Positions 18,605-27,346 of a stretch of 64,000 bases of DNA are shown here, piece by piece. Each line of letters starts with the position of its first letter. Position 1 is the stretch's first letter. A program made the position numbers and the translations under genes. Origin of the DNA: Bradyrhizobium sp. RP6 (GTDB taxonomy: Bacteria; Pseudomonadota; Alphaproteobacteria; Rhizobiales; Xanthobacteraceae); the NCBI RefSeq assembly GCF_003837805.1, contig NZ_RQIT01000008.1:1-64000 (forward strand). Direction: 5' to 3'. Below the pieces are notes generated by a model. That model did not search any database and had not been told where the DNA came from. It saw nothing but the letters and a program-made list of their open reading frames with translations.

Positions 18605-19498
18605 CTAGACCCTGACCTCGAACTCGTGCCTGACCTTGGCGATGTCGACCAGCGTCGGCAAGCCGGCCTCGTTGCCGAGGCGCTGGATCTTGAAGGTGGA
18701 GGCGGCGCGCGCGAAGTCGAAATGCTCGCGCCAGCTTTTTCCGGGATGGGCGAGATAGGAATAGACATAAGCGCCGTGGAAGACGTCGCCGGCGCCGTTG
18801 GTGTCGATGACGCGCTCGCGCGGGATCGGCATCGCCGGCATCACCTGCACCGTTCCTGTTTCGTCGTACCAGAAGAGGCCTTTCTCGCCCATGGTGACGC
18901 CGCCGATCTTGCAGCCGCGGCCCTTGAGGTAGTCGAGCATCTTCTCCGGCGTCAGGTCCATCTGCTCGCACAGCCGCTCGGCGACAATGGCGACGTCGAT
19001 ATATTCGAGCAGCTCATGCGTGTTGGTGCGCAGGCCGCCGCCGTCGAGCGAGGTCAGGATACCCGCTTCGCGGCACACTTTGGCGTAGTGGATCGCGGCG
19101 TCCGGCTGGTGGCCGTCGACATGCAGCGCGCGGCAGCCGCCGAGATTGAGCATCGGGAACGGGTGGATGTGCTCGTCGTCGCGGCAACGGACGATGGCGC
19201 GCTTGCCGTCCTTGGGCATGATGAAGGAGAGCGAGGACTGGTTCACCTTGCGCCCGTGCAGCGAGATGCCGTACTTGGCGCACATGTCCTGGAACATGCG
19301 CCCCAGCCAGTCATTGGCCGCGGTGGCGATGAGATCGGGCACGATGCCGAGCTTGGCGCAGCAGAAGGCCGCCGTCACCGCATTGCCGCCGAAGGAGACC
19401 GCGTAGTCCGAGGCCACGTGCTTCTCGTCGCCGGTCGGCATGTGGTCGGTGATGAAGACGACGTCGATATAGGTCTGTCCGATGAAGAGAGCCTGCAT
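18605..19498 (-). CDS. PfkB-family sugar kinase
   Basis: A 297-residue kinase of the ribokinase/PfkB superfamily but distinct from its neighbour. It has the N-terminal GG motif VSFGGNAVTAAFCCAKLG (~34-51) and the C-terminal DTNGAGDVFHGAY motif with the catalytic Asp. The middle section is rich in Cys and His (RCRDDEHIHPFPMLNLGGC), which sets it apart from plain ribokinases. The pairing with rbsK suggests two sequential or parallel phosphorylations in one sugar pathway. The ATG at 19498 is the natural start. The substrate is unknown. Confidence 0.87.
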   Translation of the reverse strand: MQALFIGQTYIDVVFITDHMPTGDEKHVASDYAVSFGGNAVTAAFCCAKLGIVPDLIATAANDWLGRMFQDMCAKYGISLHGRKVNQSSLSFIMPKDGKRAIVRCRDDEHIHPFPMLNLGGCRALHVDGHQPDAAIHYAKVCREAGILTSLDGGGLRTNTHELLEYIDVAIVAERLCEQMDLTPEKMLDYLKGRGCKIGGVTMGEKGLFWYDETGTVQVMPAMPIPRERVIDTNGAGDVFHGAYVYSYLAHPGKSWREHFDFARAASTFKIQRLGNEAGLPTLVDIAKVRHEFEVRV

Positions 19499-19710
19499 TG
19501 CTTGTCCGTGATGCGCTTGTGGTCCCGGCCGGCGGGATTACTCTAGCACCGGTTCCGCTCCGGAGGGACGCTGAAATTATTCGCAAAACTGCCGCCCGAA
19601 GCGCTTGAGGTCAGCATGGTGCCGGAATACGACCATGTCGGGCCAATGCCAAGCCCGGACAAACGCCGTCTGTCGGTCCATGGGTTCCAAGTCGATCAAA
19701 AGGGTGCAGG

Positions 19711-20556
19711 ATGATCACCGGCCTCGATCACATCGTCGCTCTGGTGAGCGATATCGGTGCGGCCAAGGCGGCCTATCAGACGCTGCTCGCCCGCGCGCCG
19801 GCCTGGCAGAACTCCGGCGAGGGCGCTGACCGGGTGCTGTTCACCCTCGACAACATGACGATCGAATTGATGGCCCCTCACGGCTTCAGCGTCACCGCCG
19901 ACCGCATGCGCGCACTGCTCGAGGATCAGGAGGGCGTGCTCGCCAGCCTGTGCTTTCGGGTCGCGGACATCAGCAAGATGCACCGGCGGCTGGAGCGGGT
20001 GGCCTTGAGGCCGGACCCCGTTGCGGAGGTCGAAAGCAGCGACGCCGTCAGCAATGCCGTGCTGCACTGGAAGCGCACGCGTGCGGCCACGGAGCTCACG
20101 CGCGGCGTGCGCATGTTCTTCCTCGAACTGGCCGATGAGCGCCCCAAATCGGTCGCGACCGATATCGCGCCGATCAACGCGCTCGACCATGTCGTCGTCA
20201 CCACCGAGGATTCCGAGCGCGCCGCCGCGCTCTACGGGGCGCGGCTCGGGCTTGATCTCGCGCTCGACCGCTCGCACCAGGACTGGGGCCAATTGATGTT
20301 CTTCCGCTGCGGCGACCTCATCGTCGAGGTCGTGCGCCGCCCGGTCGCCGGCGGCGATGCCGCGCATGACCGCCTCTGGGGCCTGAGCTGGCGCGTCGCC
20401 GACATCGAGGCCACCCGCGCCCGGCTGATCGCTGCCGGCCTCGACGTCAGCGAAGTCCGCAATGGCCGCAAGCCGGGCACGCGGATCATGACGGTGCGCA
20501 GCGGCACCTGCGGAATCCAGACGGTGCTGTTGGAGCGCTCGCCAAAACCGGAGTAG
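19711..20556 (+). CDS. VOC-superfamily protein with two glyoxalase-like domains
   Basis: A 281-residue protein with two vicinal-oxygen-chelate repeats: one beginning GLDHIVALVSDIGAAKAAYQ and the second INALDHVVVTTEDSERAAALY. Each starts with a metal-ligand His after the first strand and later strands carry Glu candidates (MTIELMAPHG, LIVEVVRRP). Family members are glyoxalases, ring-cleavage dioxygenases or resistance proteins; the large first-domain insertion resembles the glyoxalase-like (PF13468-like) group. It is monocistronic between the kinase pair and the TetR gene. The precise reaction is unknown. Confidence 0.8.
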   Translation: MITGLDHIVALVSDIGAAKAAYQTLLARAPAWQNSGEGADRVLFTLDNMTIELMAPHGFSVTADRMRALLEDQEGVLASLCFRVADISKMHRRLERVALRPDPVAEVESSDAVSNAVLHWKRTRAATELTRGVRMFFLELADERPKSVATDIAPINALDHVVVTTEDSERAAALYGARLGLDLALDRSHQDWGQLMFFRCGDLIVEVVRRPVAGGDAAHDRLWGLSWRVADIEATRARLIAAGLDVSEVRNGRKPGTRIMTVRSGTCGIQTVLLERSPKPE

Positions 20557-20570
20557 GGCGGTCTCTCCTC

Positions 20571-20657
20571 CGTCATTGCGAGCGCAGCGAAGCAATCCAG
20601 AATCCCTCCGCGGTCTCAGTCTGGATTGCTTCGTCGCAAGGGCTCCTCGCAATGACG
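20571..20657. repeat. Intergenic palindromic repeat, family B (copy 2)
   Basis: Starts cgtcattgcgagcgcagcg, contains agcaatccagaatc and its inverted partner tctggattgcttcgtcgca, and ends gctcctcgcaatgacg. The order is the same as at 6112-6183, and the two ends (cgtcattgcgag, ctcgcaatgacg) are inverted copies of each other, so the whole element is a nested palindrome. Confidence 0.8.
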
Positions 20658-20706
20658 GCTTCCTCGTGTTACACGCTGACCCGAGAACCTCCAGCGAGCA
20701 TCCGGT

Positions 20707-21420
20707 TTGGCAAAGGCGAAGGCAAAGCGAACTCTGAAATGGCAGCGTGACCCCGAGGGGATGCGGCTGCGCATTCTCGAAGCCGCCAAGCAGGAGTTTT
20801 CCGCCCATGGGCTCGCCGGCGCGCGCGTCGATCGCATCGCGGCCAAGGCCGGCGCGAACAAGCGCATGCTCTACTACCACGTCGGCAACAAGGACGAGCT
20901 CTATCTCGCGGTGCTCGAAGGCGCCTATGACAAGATCCGCAGCGAGGAGCGCGGGCTCGATCTCGAGCATCTCGATCCCCCCGAGGCCATCCGCCGCCTG
21001 ATCGAATTCACCTGGAATTACTTCCTGCGCAATCCCGAGTTCCTGTCTTTGCTCCAGACTGAGAACCTCGCGCGCGCCAAGCACCTGAAGCGCTCGACCA
21101 AGGTCAAGTCGATGCACTCGCCCTTTGTCGAGATGATCCGCACCGTGGTGCGGCGCGGCGTCGACAGCGGCGATTTCCAGGTCGCCGTCGATCCGGTGCA
21201 GCTCTACATCTCGATCGCGGGCCTCTGCTTCTTCTATCTCTCCAATTCGGCGACGCTGAGCGTGATCTTCGGCCGCGATCTCCTGGACAAAAAGGCCAAG
21301 GACGAGCGGCTCGCCCACATGGTTGGCCTCGTGCTGGCCGCGCTGACAGGGCAGTCCGCGGCGCTGTTCGATATCGCGAAGGCCCCGAAGTCGCGCGCCG
21401 TGGTGGCGCAGACGGTGTAG
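20707..21420 (+). CDS. TetR family transcriptional regulator
   Basis: A 237-residue regulator with an N-terminal TetR helix-turn-helix (ILEAAKQEFSAHGL followed by RVDRIAAKAGANKRMLYYHV, residues ~22-60) and a helical ligand domain (residues ~70-225). The C-terminal part resembles the RutR-like subgroup that senses small nitrogenous or organic metabolites. The start appears to be a TTG at 20707, giving a lysine-rich arm (MAKAKAKRTLKWQ); an internal GTG or ATG is possible. It lies just upstream of, and on the same strand as, an ABC importer and catabolic genes, which are its probable targets. Confidence 0.87.
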   Translation: MAKAKAKRTLKWQRDPEGMRLRILEAAKQEFSAHGLAGARVDRIAAKAGANKRMLYYHVGNKDELYLAVLEGAYDKIRSEERGLDLEHLDPPEAIRRLIEFTWNYFLRNPEFLSLLQTENLARAKHLKRSTKVKSMHSPFVEMIRTVVRRGVDSGDFQVAVDPVQLYISIAGLCFFYLSNSATLSVIFGRDLLDKKAKDERLAHMVGLVLAALTGQSAALFDIAKAPKSRAVVAQTV

Positions 21421-21494
21421 TCCGTAGCCATGATGGGGCGACTTGCTCCGCAATGACGACGTGGAGGCGGGCGTGCACCTCACTCCGCTCTCGT

Positions 21495-21544
21495 GCCCCG
21501 GACGCAGCGCACGCCCCTTTTGACGTGCGCTGCGGAGCCGGGGC
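21495..21544. repeat. Intergenic palindromic repeat, family E (copy 2)
   Basis: Inverted repeat with arms gccccggacgcagcgcacg (21495-21513) and cgtgcgctgcggagccgggg (to 21543), complementary apart from a small bulge. It is related to elements at 4261-4336 and 52561-52682. It lies in the 306-bp gap between the TetR gene and the permease gene (21421-21726); the rest of the gap shows no gene, and the region 21660-21700 is AT-richer and may hold the operon promoter. Confidence 0.65.
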
Positions 21545-21726
21545 GCATCTCACCGCCGAGCACATCGCCGCTGAGTCCCGGCTCAGCGCAGCAACGCTTC
21601 GCCTGCAGCGCGTCCGCGCCCACAGTTTCGGAACCCGGCGCAAAACGTCACAGGGAAAGCTCTGGACAGTATTTATCCAACGGGTTAATTTCTTGCCACA
21701 ACGAAGAAGACTGCCGGGAGTGAAAA

Positions 21727-22536
21727 TTGGCCGAGCCGAAGCCGCAAAACGCTGTTTCCAAGCTGCTGAATGCGGCCTGGGTTCGGCCGTTCTTGTTCCT
21801 CGTCTTCATCGTCGTCGCCTGGGATCTGGCGATCCGGATCTTCAAGATTCCCGCCTACCAGATCCCGTCGCCACTCGATGTCGTCGCCGTGCTCCGCACC
21901 GAATGGCCGGAGCTGTTGCGCCAGTCCTGGCCGACCACTTATGCGACCGTCTGCGGCTTCCTGCTGTCGGCGCTGTTCGGCATTCCCGTCGCGATGCTGA
22001 TCGCGGGCTCGAAGACGGTGGAGAGCTACGTCTATCCGCTGCTGGTGTTCTCGCAATCCGTGCCCAAGATCGCGATCGCGCCGCTGTTCGTGGTCTGGTT
22101 CGGCTTCGGCATCATTCCGAAGGTCATTTCGGCGTTCCTGCTCGGTTTCTTCCCCGTGGTGGTCTCGGCCGTGCAGGGCTTCAAATCGGTCGACCCTGAT
22201 ATGGTCGATCTCGCCCGTGCCATGCAGGGCAGCCGCCTGCAGGTATTCCGCGCGGTCAACCTGCCGCATGCGTTGCCGGCGATCTTCTCCGGCCTCAAGG
22301 TCTCGGTGACGCTGGCCGTGGTCGGGGCCGTCGTCGGCGAGTTTGTCGGCTCCAATTCCGGCATCGGCTACGTCATGCAGCGCTCGATCGGCACCTTCGA
22401 CCTGCCGACGATGTTCGCGGCACTCGTGATCCTGGCGCTGCTCGGCGTGATCCTGTTCTGGATCGTGGACCGGATCGAGAAGCTGGTCATTCCCTGGCAT
22501 GTCAGCCAGCGCGAGGACGTGATCTTTGCGTCCTAG
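21727..22536 (+). CDS. ABC transporter permease (nitrate/sulfonate/taurine type)
   Basis: Inner-membrane permease of 269 residues with about six membrane helices and the BPD_transp_1 EAA-type loop (ARAMQGSRLQVFRAVNLPHALPAIFSGLK around residues 160-190), as in SsuC/TauC/ThiX proteins. It forms the channel of an importer together with the binding protein and ATPase that follow. The start is TTG at 21727, preceded by GGGAG at 21716-21720. The next gene begins 54 bp downstream. Confidence 0.9.
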   Translation: MAEPKPQNAVSKLLNAAWVRPFLFLVFIVVAWDLAIRIFKIPAYQIPSPLDVVAVLRTEWPELLRQSWPTTYATVCGFLLSALFGIPVAMLIAGSKTVESYVYPLLVFSQSVPKIAIAPLFVVWFGFGIIPKVISAFLLGFFPVVVSAVQGFKSVDPDMVDLARAMQGSRLQVFRAVNLPHALPAIFSGLKVSVTLAVVGAVVGEFVGSNSGIGYVMQRSIGTFDLPTMFAALVILALLGVILFWIVDRIEKLVIPWHVSQREDVIFAS

Positions 22537-22590
22537 ATAGCAACGAACGGCCACCAACGGCCGACGCAACAACGGCAAGGGAGAGTGACG

Positions 22591-23583
22591 ATGAAACGGT
22601 GGATTGGCGCTGCATCCGTGGCACTGATGGTGTTCGCAGCGATGCCGGCGCAGGCGGCCGACAAGGTTGTGCTGATGCTGAACTGGTACGTCTATGGCGA
22701 GCACGCGCCGTTCTACTACGGCAAGGCCAAGGGCATTTATGCCGCTGAAGGTATCGACCTCGAGATTCAGGAAGGCCGCGGCTCGGCTGCGACCACGCAG
22801 GCCGTTGCCGCCAAGACCGCCGATTTCGGCTATGTCGACGTGCCCACCATGATGCGCGCCGCGATCAAGGGCGCGCCCGTGGTGGCGACCGGCGTGCTGC
22901 TGCAGACCTCACCGATGTCCGCCATGGGCTTTGCCGAGAAGAACATCAGGAAGCCCGAGGACATCAAGGGCAAGACGGTGGCGATCACGCCGGCCGACTC
23001 GATGACGCAGATCTGGCCGCTATTCCTGAAGAAGACGGGCCTGAAGGAAAGCGACTTCAAGACCGTCGCCGGCGACGGCCAGACCAAGCTCAATGCCGTG
23101 ATCAACGGCCAGGCCGATCTCTTGCTCGGCTATGTCATGGATCAGTCGATGAAGATAAAGGACGCCACCGGCAAGGACGTCTTCCCGATCAAGTTCGCGG
23201 ACTACGGCATCAACATGGTCTCGTCCGGCATCATCGCCAACTCCGACTATGTGAAGGCCAACGCCGATCTCGTCCGCCGCTTCATGTCGGCGACGACCAA
23301 GGCGGTCGAAGCCGCCGAGAAGGAGCCGAAGGCGGCGGCGCAGGCGATCCTCGATGCCAACCCCAAGGGCGGCAAGATCGACACGCTGACGCAGGGCTTT
23401 GAGCTGACCATTCCGCTCTACCGAACCGCGGAGACAAAGAGCAAGCGGCCGTTCCAGGTCACCGACCAGAACATGACTGATACGGTCAATCTGATGGTCG
23501 AATATGGCGGCCTCGATGCCAAGGCCAAGGAGAACCCGAAGGCCTTCTACACCAACGACTACCTGCCGAAGAGCGGCTCGTGA
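22591..23583 (+). CDS. ABC transporter substrate-binding protein (NMT1/THI5-like)
   Basis: Periplasmic binding protein of 330 residues with a Sec signal peptide (MKRWIGAASVALMVFAAMPAQA, cleavage before ADK) and the NMT1/THI5 fold: the entry strand VLMLNWYVYGEHAPFYYGK, then GIYAAEGIDLEI and the hinge regions. This family binds thiamine-pyrimidine precursors, sulfonates, nitrate or aromatic acids; the motifs do not decide among them. AAGGGAG at 22577-22583 sets the ATG at 22591 rather than an upstream GTG. It is followed by a palindromic repeat before the ATPase gene. Confidence 0.9.
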   Translation: MKRWIGAASVALMVFAAMPAQAADKVVLMLNWYVYGEHAPFYYGKAKGIYAAEGIDLEIQEGRGSAATTQAVAAKTADFGYVDVPTMMRAAIKGAPVVATGVLLQTSPMSAMGFAEKNIRKPEDIKGKTVAITPADSMTQIWPLFLKKTGLKESDFKTVAGDGQTKLNAVINGQADLLLGYVMDQSMKIKDATGKDVFPIKFADYGINMVSSGIIANSDYVKANADLVRRFMSATTKAVEAAEKEPKAAAQAILDANPKGGKIDTLTQGFELTIPLYRTAETKSKRPFQVTDQNMTDTVNLMVEYGGLDAKAKENPKAFYTNDYLPKSGS

Positions 23584-23600
23584 GCGACAAACCTCCGCTG

Positions 23601-23716
23601 TCGTCCCTGCGAACGCAGGGACCCATAACCACCGGCCTTGATGGTTACGGAAGGTCTCAACCCGCGTGCCCGAACGCTCCGGCACGGCGTATGGGTCCCT
23701 GCGTTCGCAGGGACGA
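23601..23716. repeat. Long perfect inverted repeat within the ABC importer operon
   Basis: Two 27-bp arms (23601-23627 and 23690-23716) are perfect reverse complements, and each arm itself contains a small hairpin (cctgcgaacgcagg). The 62-nt middle is unrelated to the arms. It lies between the binding-protein stop and the ATPase start and may form a cruciform or a large mRNA stem. Confidence 0.85.
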
Positions 23717-23731
23717 CGCGTGGAGAGGGCT

Positions 23732-24580
23732 GTGACGAACCCTGCGACCAAGCCAGTCGATATCAACCAGCCGGCCGCGCATCTGAGACTGGTGAGCGAC
23801 CGGGCGGGCGATGCGTCGGGCATCAAGCTGTTAGGCGTGTCGAAGACATACCGGACACGCGACGGCGACGTGCCGTCGCTGCGGCCGCTCGACTTCCACA
23901 TCAACGACGGCGAGTTCTTCGTCGTGGTCGGCCCTTCCGGCTGCGGCAAGTCCACGCTGCTCAAGCTGATCTCGGGCCTGCTGCCGCCGACCACGGGCGA
24001 GATCCTGGTCGAGGGCGAGAAGGTGACGACGCCGCACGGCAATGTCGGCATTGTCTTCCAGAACGCGCTGCTGCTGCCATGGCGCAACATCCTGTCCAAC
24101 GTGATGCTGCCGATCGACATGAAGCGGCTGCCGCGGGACAAGTATCTTCCCCGTGCCAAGGAACTGTTGAAGCTGGTCGGCCTCGAAGGCTTCGAGAAGA
24201 AGCTGCCGTGGCAGCTCTCCGGCGGTATGCAGCAGCGCGCCTCGATCTGCCGAGCGCTGGTGCACGATCCCAGGATCATGCTGATGGATGAGCCGTTCGG
24301 CGCCCTCGATGCGTTGACGCGTGAGCGCATGAATGTCGAATTGATGCGGATCCAGCGCGAGACCAGGAAGACGGTGCTGCTGATCACGCATTCGATCCCC
24401 GAGGCCGTGTTCCTCGCCGACCGCGTGCTTGTGATGACCGAGCGCCCCGGCGCGATCGCCGCAATCTACGACGTGCCGCTGCCGCGCCCGCGCTCGCTCG
24501 ACGTGATGGCCGATCCTGCTTTCACCGAGCTCGTGCAACGCATCCGCAAGCATTTCTTCTCGCAAGGTGCGTTGGATTAG
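23732..24580 (+). CDS. ABC transporter ATP-binding protein (nitrate/sulfonate/taurine type)
   Basis: ATPase subunit of about 282 residues. Walker A is GPSGCGKST, the Q-loop VFQNALLLPWRN, the signature LSGGMQQRASICRAL, Walker B IMLMDEPFGALDAL and the switch His LLITHSIPEA. The family-typical ending IRKHFFSQG is present. The start is taken as GTG at 23732, after GGAGAGGG at 23722-23729; the upstream in-frame ATG at 23666 would place the N-terminus inside the inverted repeat. It energises the permease and binding protein encoded just upstream. Confidence 0.9.
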   Translation: MTNPATKPVDINQPAAHLRLVSDRAGDASGIKLLGVSKTYRTRDGDVPSLRPLDFHINDGEFFVVVGPSGCGKSTLLKLISGLLPPTTGEILVEGEKVTTPHGNVGIVFQNALLLPWRNILSNVMLPIDMKRLPRDKYLPRAKELLKLVGLEGFEKKLPWQLSGGMQQRASICRALVHDPRIMLMDEPFGALDALTRERMNVELMRIQRETRKTVLLITHSIPEAVFLADRVLVMTERPGAIAAIYDVPLPRPRSLDVMADPAFTELVQRIRKHFFSQGALD

Positions 24581-24620
24581 GGCGATGGGAATCCCGGTGA
24601 CAGCTGCACGATCGGTGCGC

Positions 24621-24740
24621 TCCCTCCCCCGCCTGCGGGGGAGGGTTGGGGAGAGGGGTGTCTCCGCTCGCGAGAACCCCCCAGAGGAGAAAACCCTCAC
24701 CCGGCGCTGTGCGCCGACCTCTCCCGCAGGCGGGAGAGGT
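24621..24740. repeat. Intergenic palindromic repeat, family A (copy 2)
   Basis: Block order matches 151-262: purine-rich ggggagagg, gtgtctccgct, gaggagaaaa, ccctcaccc, and the terminal palindrome ctctcccgcaggcgggagag. It occupies most of the 201-bp gap between the ATPase gene and the enolase-family gene and could weaken transcription into the downstream catabolic genes. Confidence 0.78.
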
Positions 24741-24781
24741 GCACCGCCGCCTGCGCGACATCTCGGAAGCCAGTTAACACC

Positions 24782-26188
24782 ATGCCCCTCCGCCTGAAGC
24801 TGCGAGACATAGCCTTCTTCGAACGTCCCGTGCAGTTCGCGCGGCCGTTCCGCTTCGGCGCGATCACGATCAACGCGACGCCGCAGCTGTTCGTGCGGGC
24901 CGAGATCGAGGTCGAGGGCAGGGGAAGCGCGGTCGGCGCCAGCGCCGAGCTGTTGGTGCCAAAGTGGTTCGACAAGCGGCCGGAGCTGTCGCCGGCGCAG
25001 ACGGTCGACGGTCTGCGACGCTCGCTTCAGATCGCACGCGGGCTCTATCTGGCACGGACCGGCTTCCAGACGGCGTTCGATCTGCATGCATCTTGCATTG
25101 GCGACCAAGTCGCTGCTTGTGCACAAGAGAACATTCCGGCGCTTGCCGCTGCTTTTGGTCCCGCTGAAATCGACAAAGCCATCCTCGATGCGCTGCTGCG
25201 CGGCGTGGAGATCAACTTCTTCGACGGAATGGCCGGCAACATCGCCGGCATCGATGCGCGACTGTCGCCTGACTTGAATGATGGCGATATCACGCGATTC
25301 CTCACGCTCGCCAATCAGTGTCGATCAGAACGGGTTGCGATCCGCCACACTGTCGGCCTCGACGACAGGGTCGAGGGAGATGGCGGCGTGGCTGATCCGA
25401 GGGAGAACGCCGGCGCACGCTATTTCAAACTGAAGCTTGGCGGCGATCCCGAGGCAGATGCTGCCCGGCTGATCCGTATCGGCCGCGAACTGGCGGCGCT
25501 GCCCTTCGATTATAAGGTGACGCTCGACGGCAATGAGCAGTATGCGGACCTGACGGCGCTTGCGTCGCTGGTCCATCAGCTGGAGCACGATAGCGCTCTA
25601 CAGCCGATCTTTCTCAAGCTGCTCTATATCGAGCAGCCGATGCCGCGCGACGTCACGCGTCAATCGCCGCTCAGTGAAGCCTTGCGTTGGCGCGACTTCA
25701 TCATCGACGAAGCGGACGACTCCTATGATGCCTGGCCGATCGCGCGCAAGCTCGGTTACAGCGGCATCTCGTCGAAATCCTGCAAAGGCATCTACAAGTC
25801 GATCGTGAACTTCACCCGCATCGCCAAGCTGGACGATGAGGGAGCGGAGTGTTTCGTCACGGGCGAAGACTTGACCTGCCAGCCTGGTCTCGCTCTGCAA
25901 CAAGATCTGGCACTCGGCGCGCTCCTTTGCCTCGAACACGCCGAGCGCAACGGCCATCACTATGTCGACGGTTTTGGCGACACGCCTGCCGCGGAAGCAC
26001 AGGCCTTCGCGGCCGCGCATTCCGATCTCTACGCCGATGCCGGGCGCGGCATCCGGCTTTCCATTCACGACGGCGATCTCCTGACGGGATCGCTCAACAC
26101 AACGGGCTTTGCGACTTCGGTCCATCCGGACTGGTCGGCGCTGCGCCCGCTCGAACAGCCAAAATCACTCTTGGAGCAATCGGCATGA
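24782..26188 (+). CDS. Enolase-superfamily (mandelate racemase-like) enzyme
   Basis: A 468-residue protein with an enolase-superfamily capping domain and barrel. Candidate active-site residues are the Lys pair in YFKLKLGG (~219), metal Asp in TLDGNEQY, Glu in YIEQPMPR and the acidic segment IIDEADDSYDAW, followed by ISSKSCKGIYKS. The superfamily abstracts a proton alpha to a carboxylate, as in sugar-acid dehydration or racemisation. It is longer than typical mandelate racemases (~370-400), with extra sequence in the N-terminal half. Its stop overlaps the start of the dehydrogenase gene by 4 bp (ATGA). The substrate is unknown. Confidence 0.78.
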   Translation: MPLRLKLRDIAFFERPVQFARPFRFGAITINATPQLFVRAEIEVEGRGSAVGASAELLVPKWFDKRPELSPAQTVDGLRRSLQIARGLYLARTGFQTAFDLHASCIGDQVAACAQENIPALAAAFGPAEIDKAILDALLRGVEINFFDGMAGNIAGIDARLSPDLNDGDITRFLTLANQCRSERVAIRHTVGLDDRVEGDGGVADPRENAGARYFKLKLGGDPEADAARLIRIGRELAALPFDYKVTLDGNEQYADLTALASLVHQLEHDSALQPIFLKLLYIEQPMPRDVTRQSPLSEALRWRDFIIDEADDSYDAWPIARKLGYSGISSKSCKGIYKSIVNFTRIAKLDDEGAECFVTGEDLTCQPGLALQQDLALGALLCLEHAERNGHHYVDGFGDTPAAEAQAFAAAHSDLYADAGRGIRLSIHDGDLLTGSLNTTGFATSVHPDWSALRPLEQPKSLLEQSA

Positions 26189-27336
26189 CCACCCAACGCC
26201 TCGGCCTCATCATGAACGGCGTCACCGGCCGCATGGGGCTCAACCAGCATCTGATCCGCTCGATCGTCGCGATCCGCGACCAGGGCGGTGTCCGCTTGAA
26301 GAACGGCGACCGTGTCATGCCCGACCCGATCCTGGTCGGCCGCAGCGCCGAGAAGGTCGAGGCGCTCGCCAAGCGCTATAACATCACGCGCTGGACCACC
26401 GATCTCGATGCCGCGCTCGCCAACGAGAACGATACCATGTTCTTCGACGCCGCGACCACGCAGGCGCGCCCCGGCCTGCTTACCCAGGCGATCAACGCGG
26501 GCAAGCACGTCTATTGCGAGAAGCCGATCGCCACGAATCTCGAAGAGGCGCTCGAAGTGGTCAAGCTCGCCAATTCCAAGGGCGTCAAGCACGGCACGGT
26601 GCAGGACAAGCTGTTCCTGCCGGGCTTGAAGAAGATCGCCTTCCTGCGCGACTCCGGCTTCTTCGGCCGCATCCTCTCGGTGCGCGGCGAGTTCGGCTAT
26701 TGGGTGTTCGAAGGCGGCTGGCAGGAGGCGCAGCGGCCGTCCTGGAATTACCGCAGCGAGGACGGGGGCGGTATCATTCTGGACATGGTCTGCCACTGGC
26801 GTTACGTGCTCGACAACCTCTTCGGTAATGTCCAGAGCGTGGTCTGCATCGGCAACACCGACATTCCGGAGCGTTTCGACGAGCAGGGCCAGAAGTACAA
26901 GGCGACCGCGGATGATTCCGCCTATGCGACCTTCCAGCTGGAGGGCGGCATCATCGCCCACATCAACATGTCCTGGGTGACGCGCGTCTATCGCGACGAC
27001 CTCGTCACCTTCCAGGTCGACGGCGCGCACGGCTCGGCGGTCGCGGGGCTCACCGACTGCATGATCCAGGCCCGGCAGGCGACCCCGAGGCCGGTGTGGA
27101 ATCCCGACGAGAAGCGGCTGCACGATTTCTACGGTGACTGGCAGAAGCTGCCCGACAACGTCACCTACGACAACGGCTTCAAGGAGCAGTGGGAGATGTT
27201 CATCCGCCACGTCTACGAGGATGCGCCCTACAAGTTCACCCTGCTCGAAGGCGCCAAGGGCGTGCAGCTCGCCGAATGCGCGCTGAAGAGCTGGAAGGAG
27301 CGGCGCTGGATCGACGTCGCCCCGATCAAGGTCTGA
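26185..27336 (+). CDS. Gfo/Idh/MocA-family oxidoreductase
   Basis: A 383-residue NAD(P)-dependent dehydrogenase. The N-terminal Rossmann domain starts GLIMNGVTGRMGLN, an unusual form of the GxGxxG loop, and continues to the EKP motif (VYCEKPIATNLEEAL) typical of the family, with the substrate-binding beta domain after it (DGGGIILDMVCHWRYVLDN contains the conserved Asp/His pair). It should oxidise or reduce a sugar, cyclitol or 3-keto derivative. Start ATG at 26185 overlaps the upstream stop; DUF993 follows 10 bp later. Confidence 0.9.
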   Translation: MTTQRLGLIMNGVTGRMGLNQHLIRSIVAIRDQGGVRLKNGDRVMPDPILVGRSAEKVEALAKRYNITRWTTDLDAALANENDTMFFDAATTQARPGLLTQAINAGKHVYCEKPIATNLEEALEVVKLANSKGVKHGTVQDKLFLPGLKKIAFLRDSGFFGRILSVRGEFGYWVFEGGWQEAQRPSWNYRSEDGGGIILDMVCHWRYVLDNLFGNVQSVVCIGNTDIPERFDEQGQKYKATADDSAYATFQLEGGIIAHINMSWVTRVYRDDLVTFQVDGAHGSAVAGLTDCMIQARQATPRPVWNPDEKRLHDFYGDWQKLPDNVTYDNGFKEQWEMFIRHVYEDAPYKFTLLEGAKGVQLAECALKSWKERRWIDVAPIKV

Positions 27337-27346
27337 GGAGGGACGC

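Noticed and set aside
23666..23731. Upstream ATG giving the importer ATPase a 22-residue N-terminal extension
   Set aside because: The extension would be encoded by the arm of the 27-bp inverted repeat and has no family counterpart; the GTG at 23732 has a proper ribosome binding site.
24782..24830. Possible ribosomal frameshift or fusion between the ATPase and enolase-family genes
   Set aside because: The two frames are separated by 201 bp with a palindromic repeat and each has its own start and stop.
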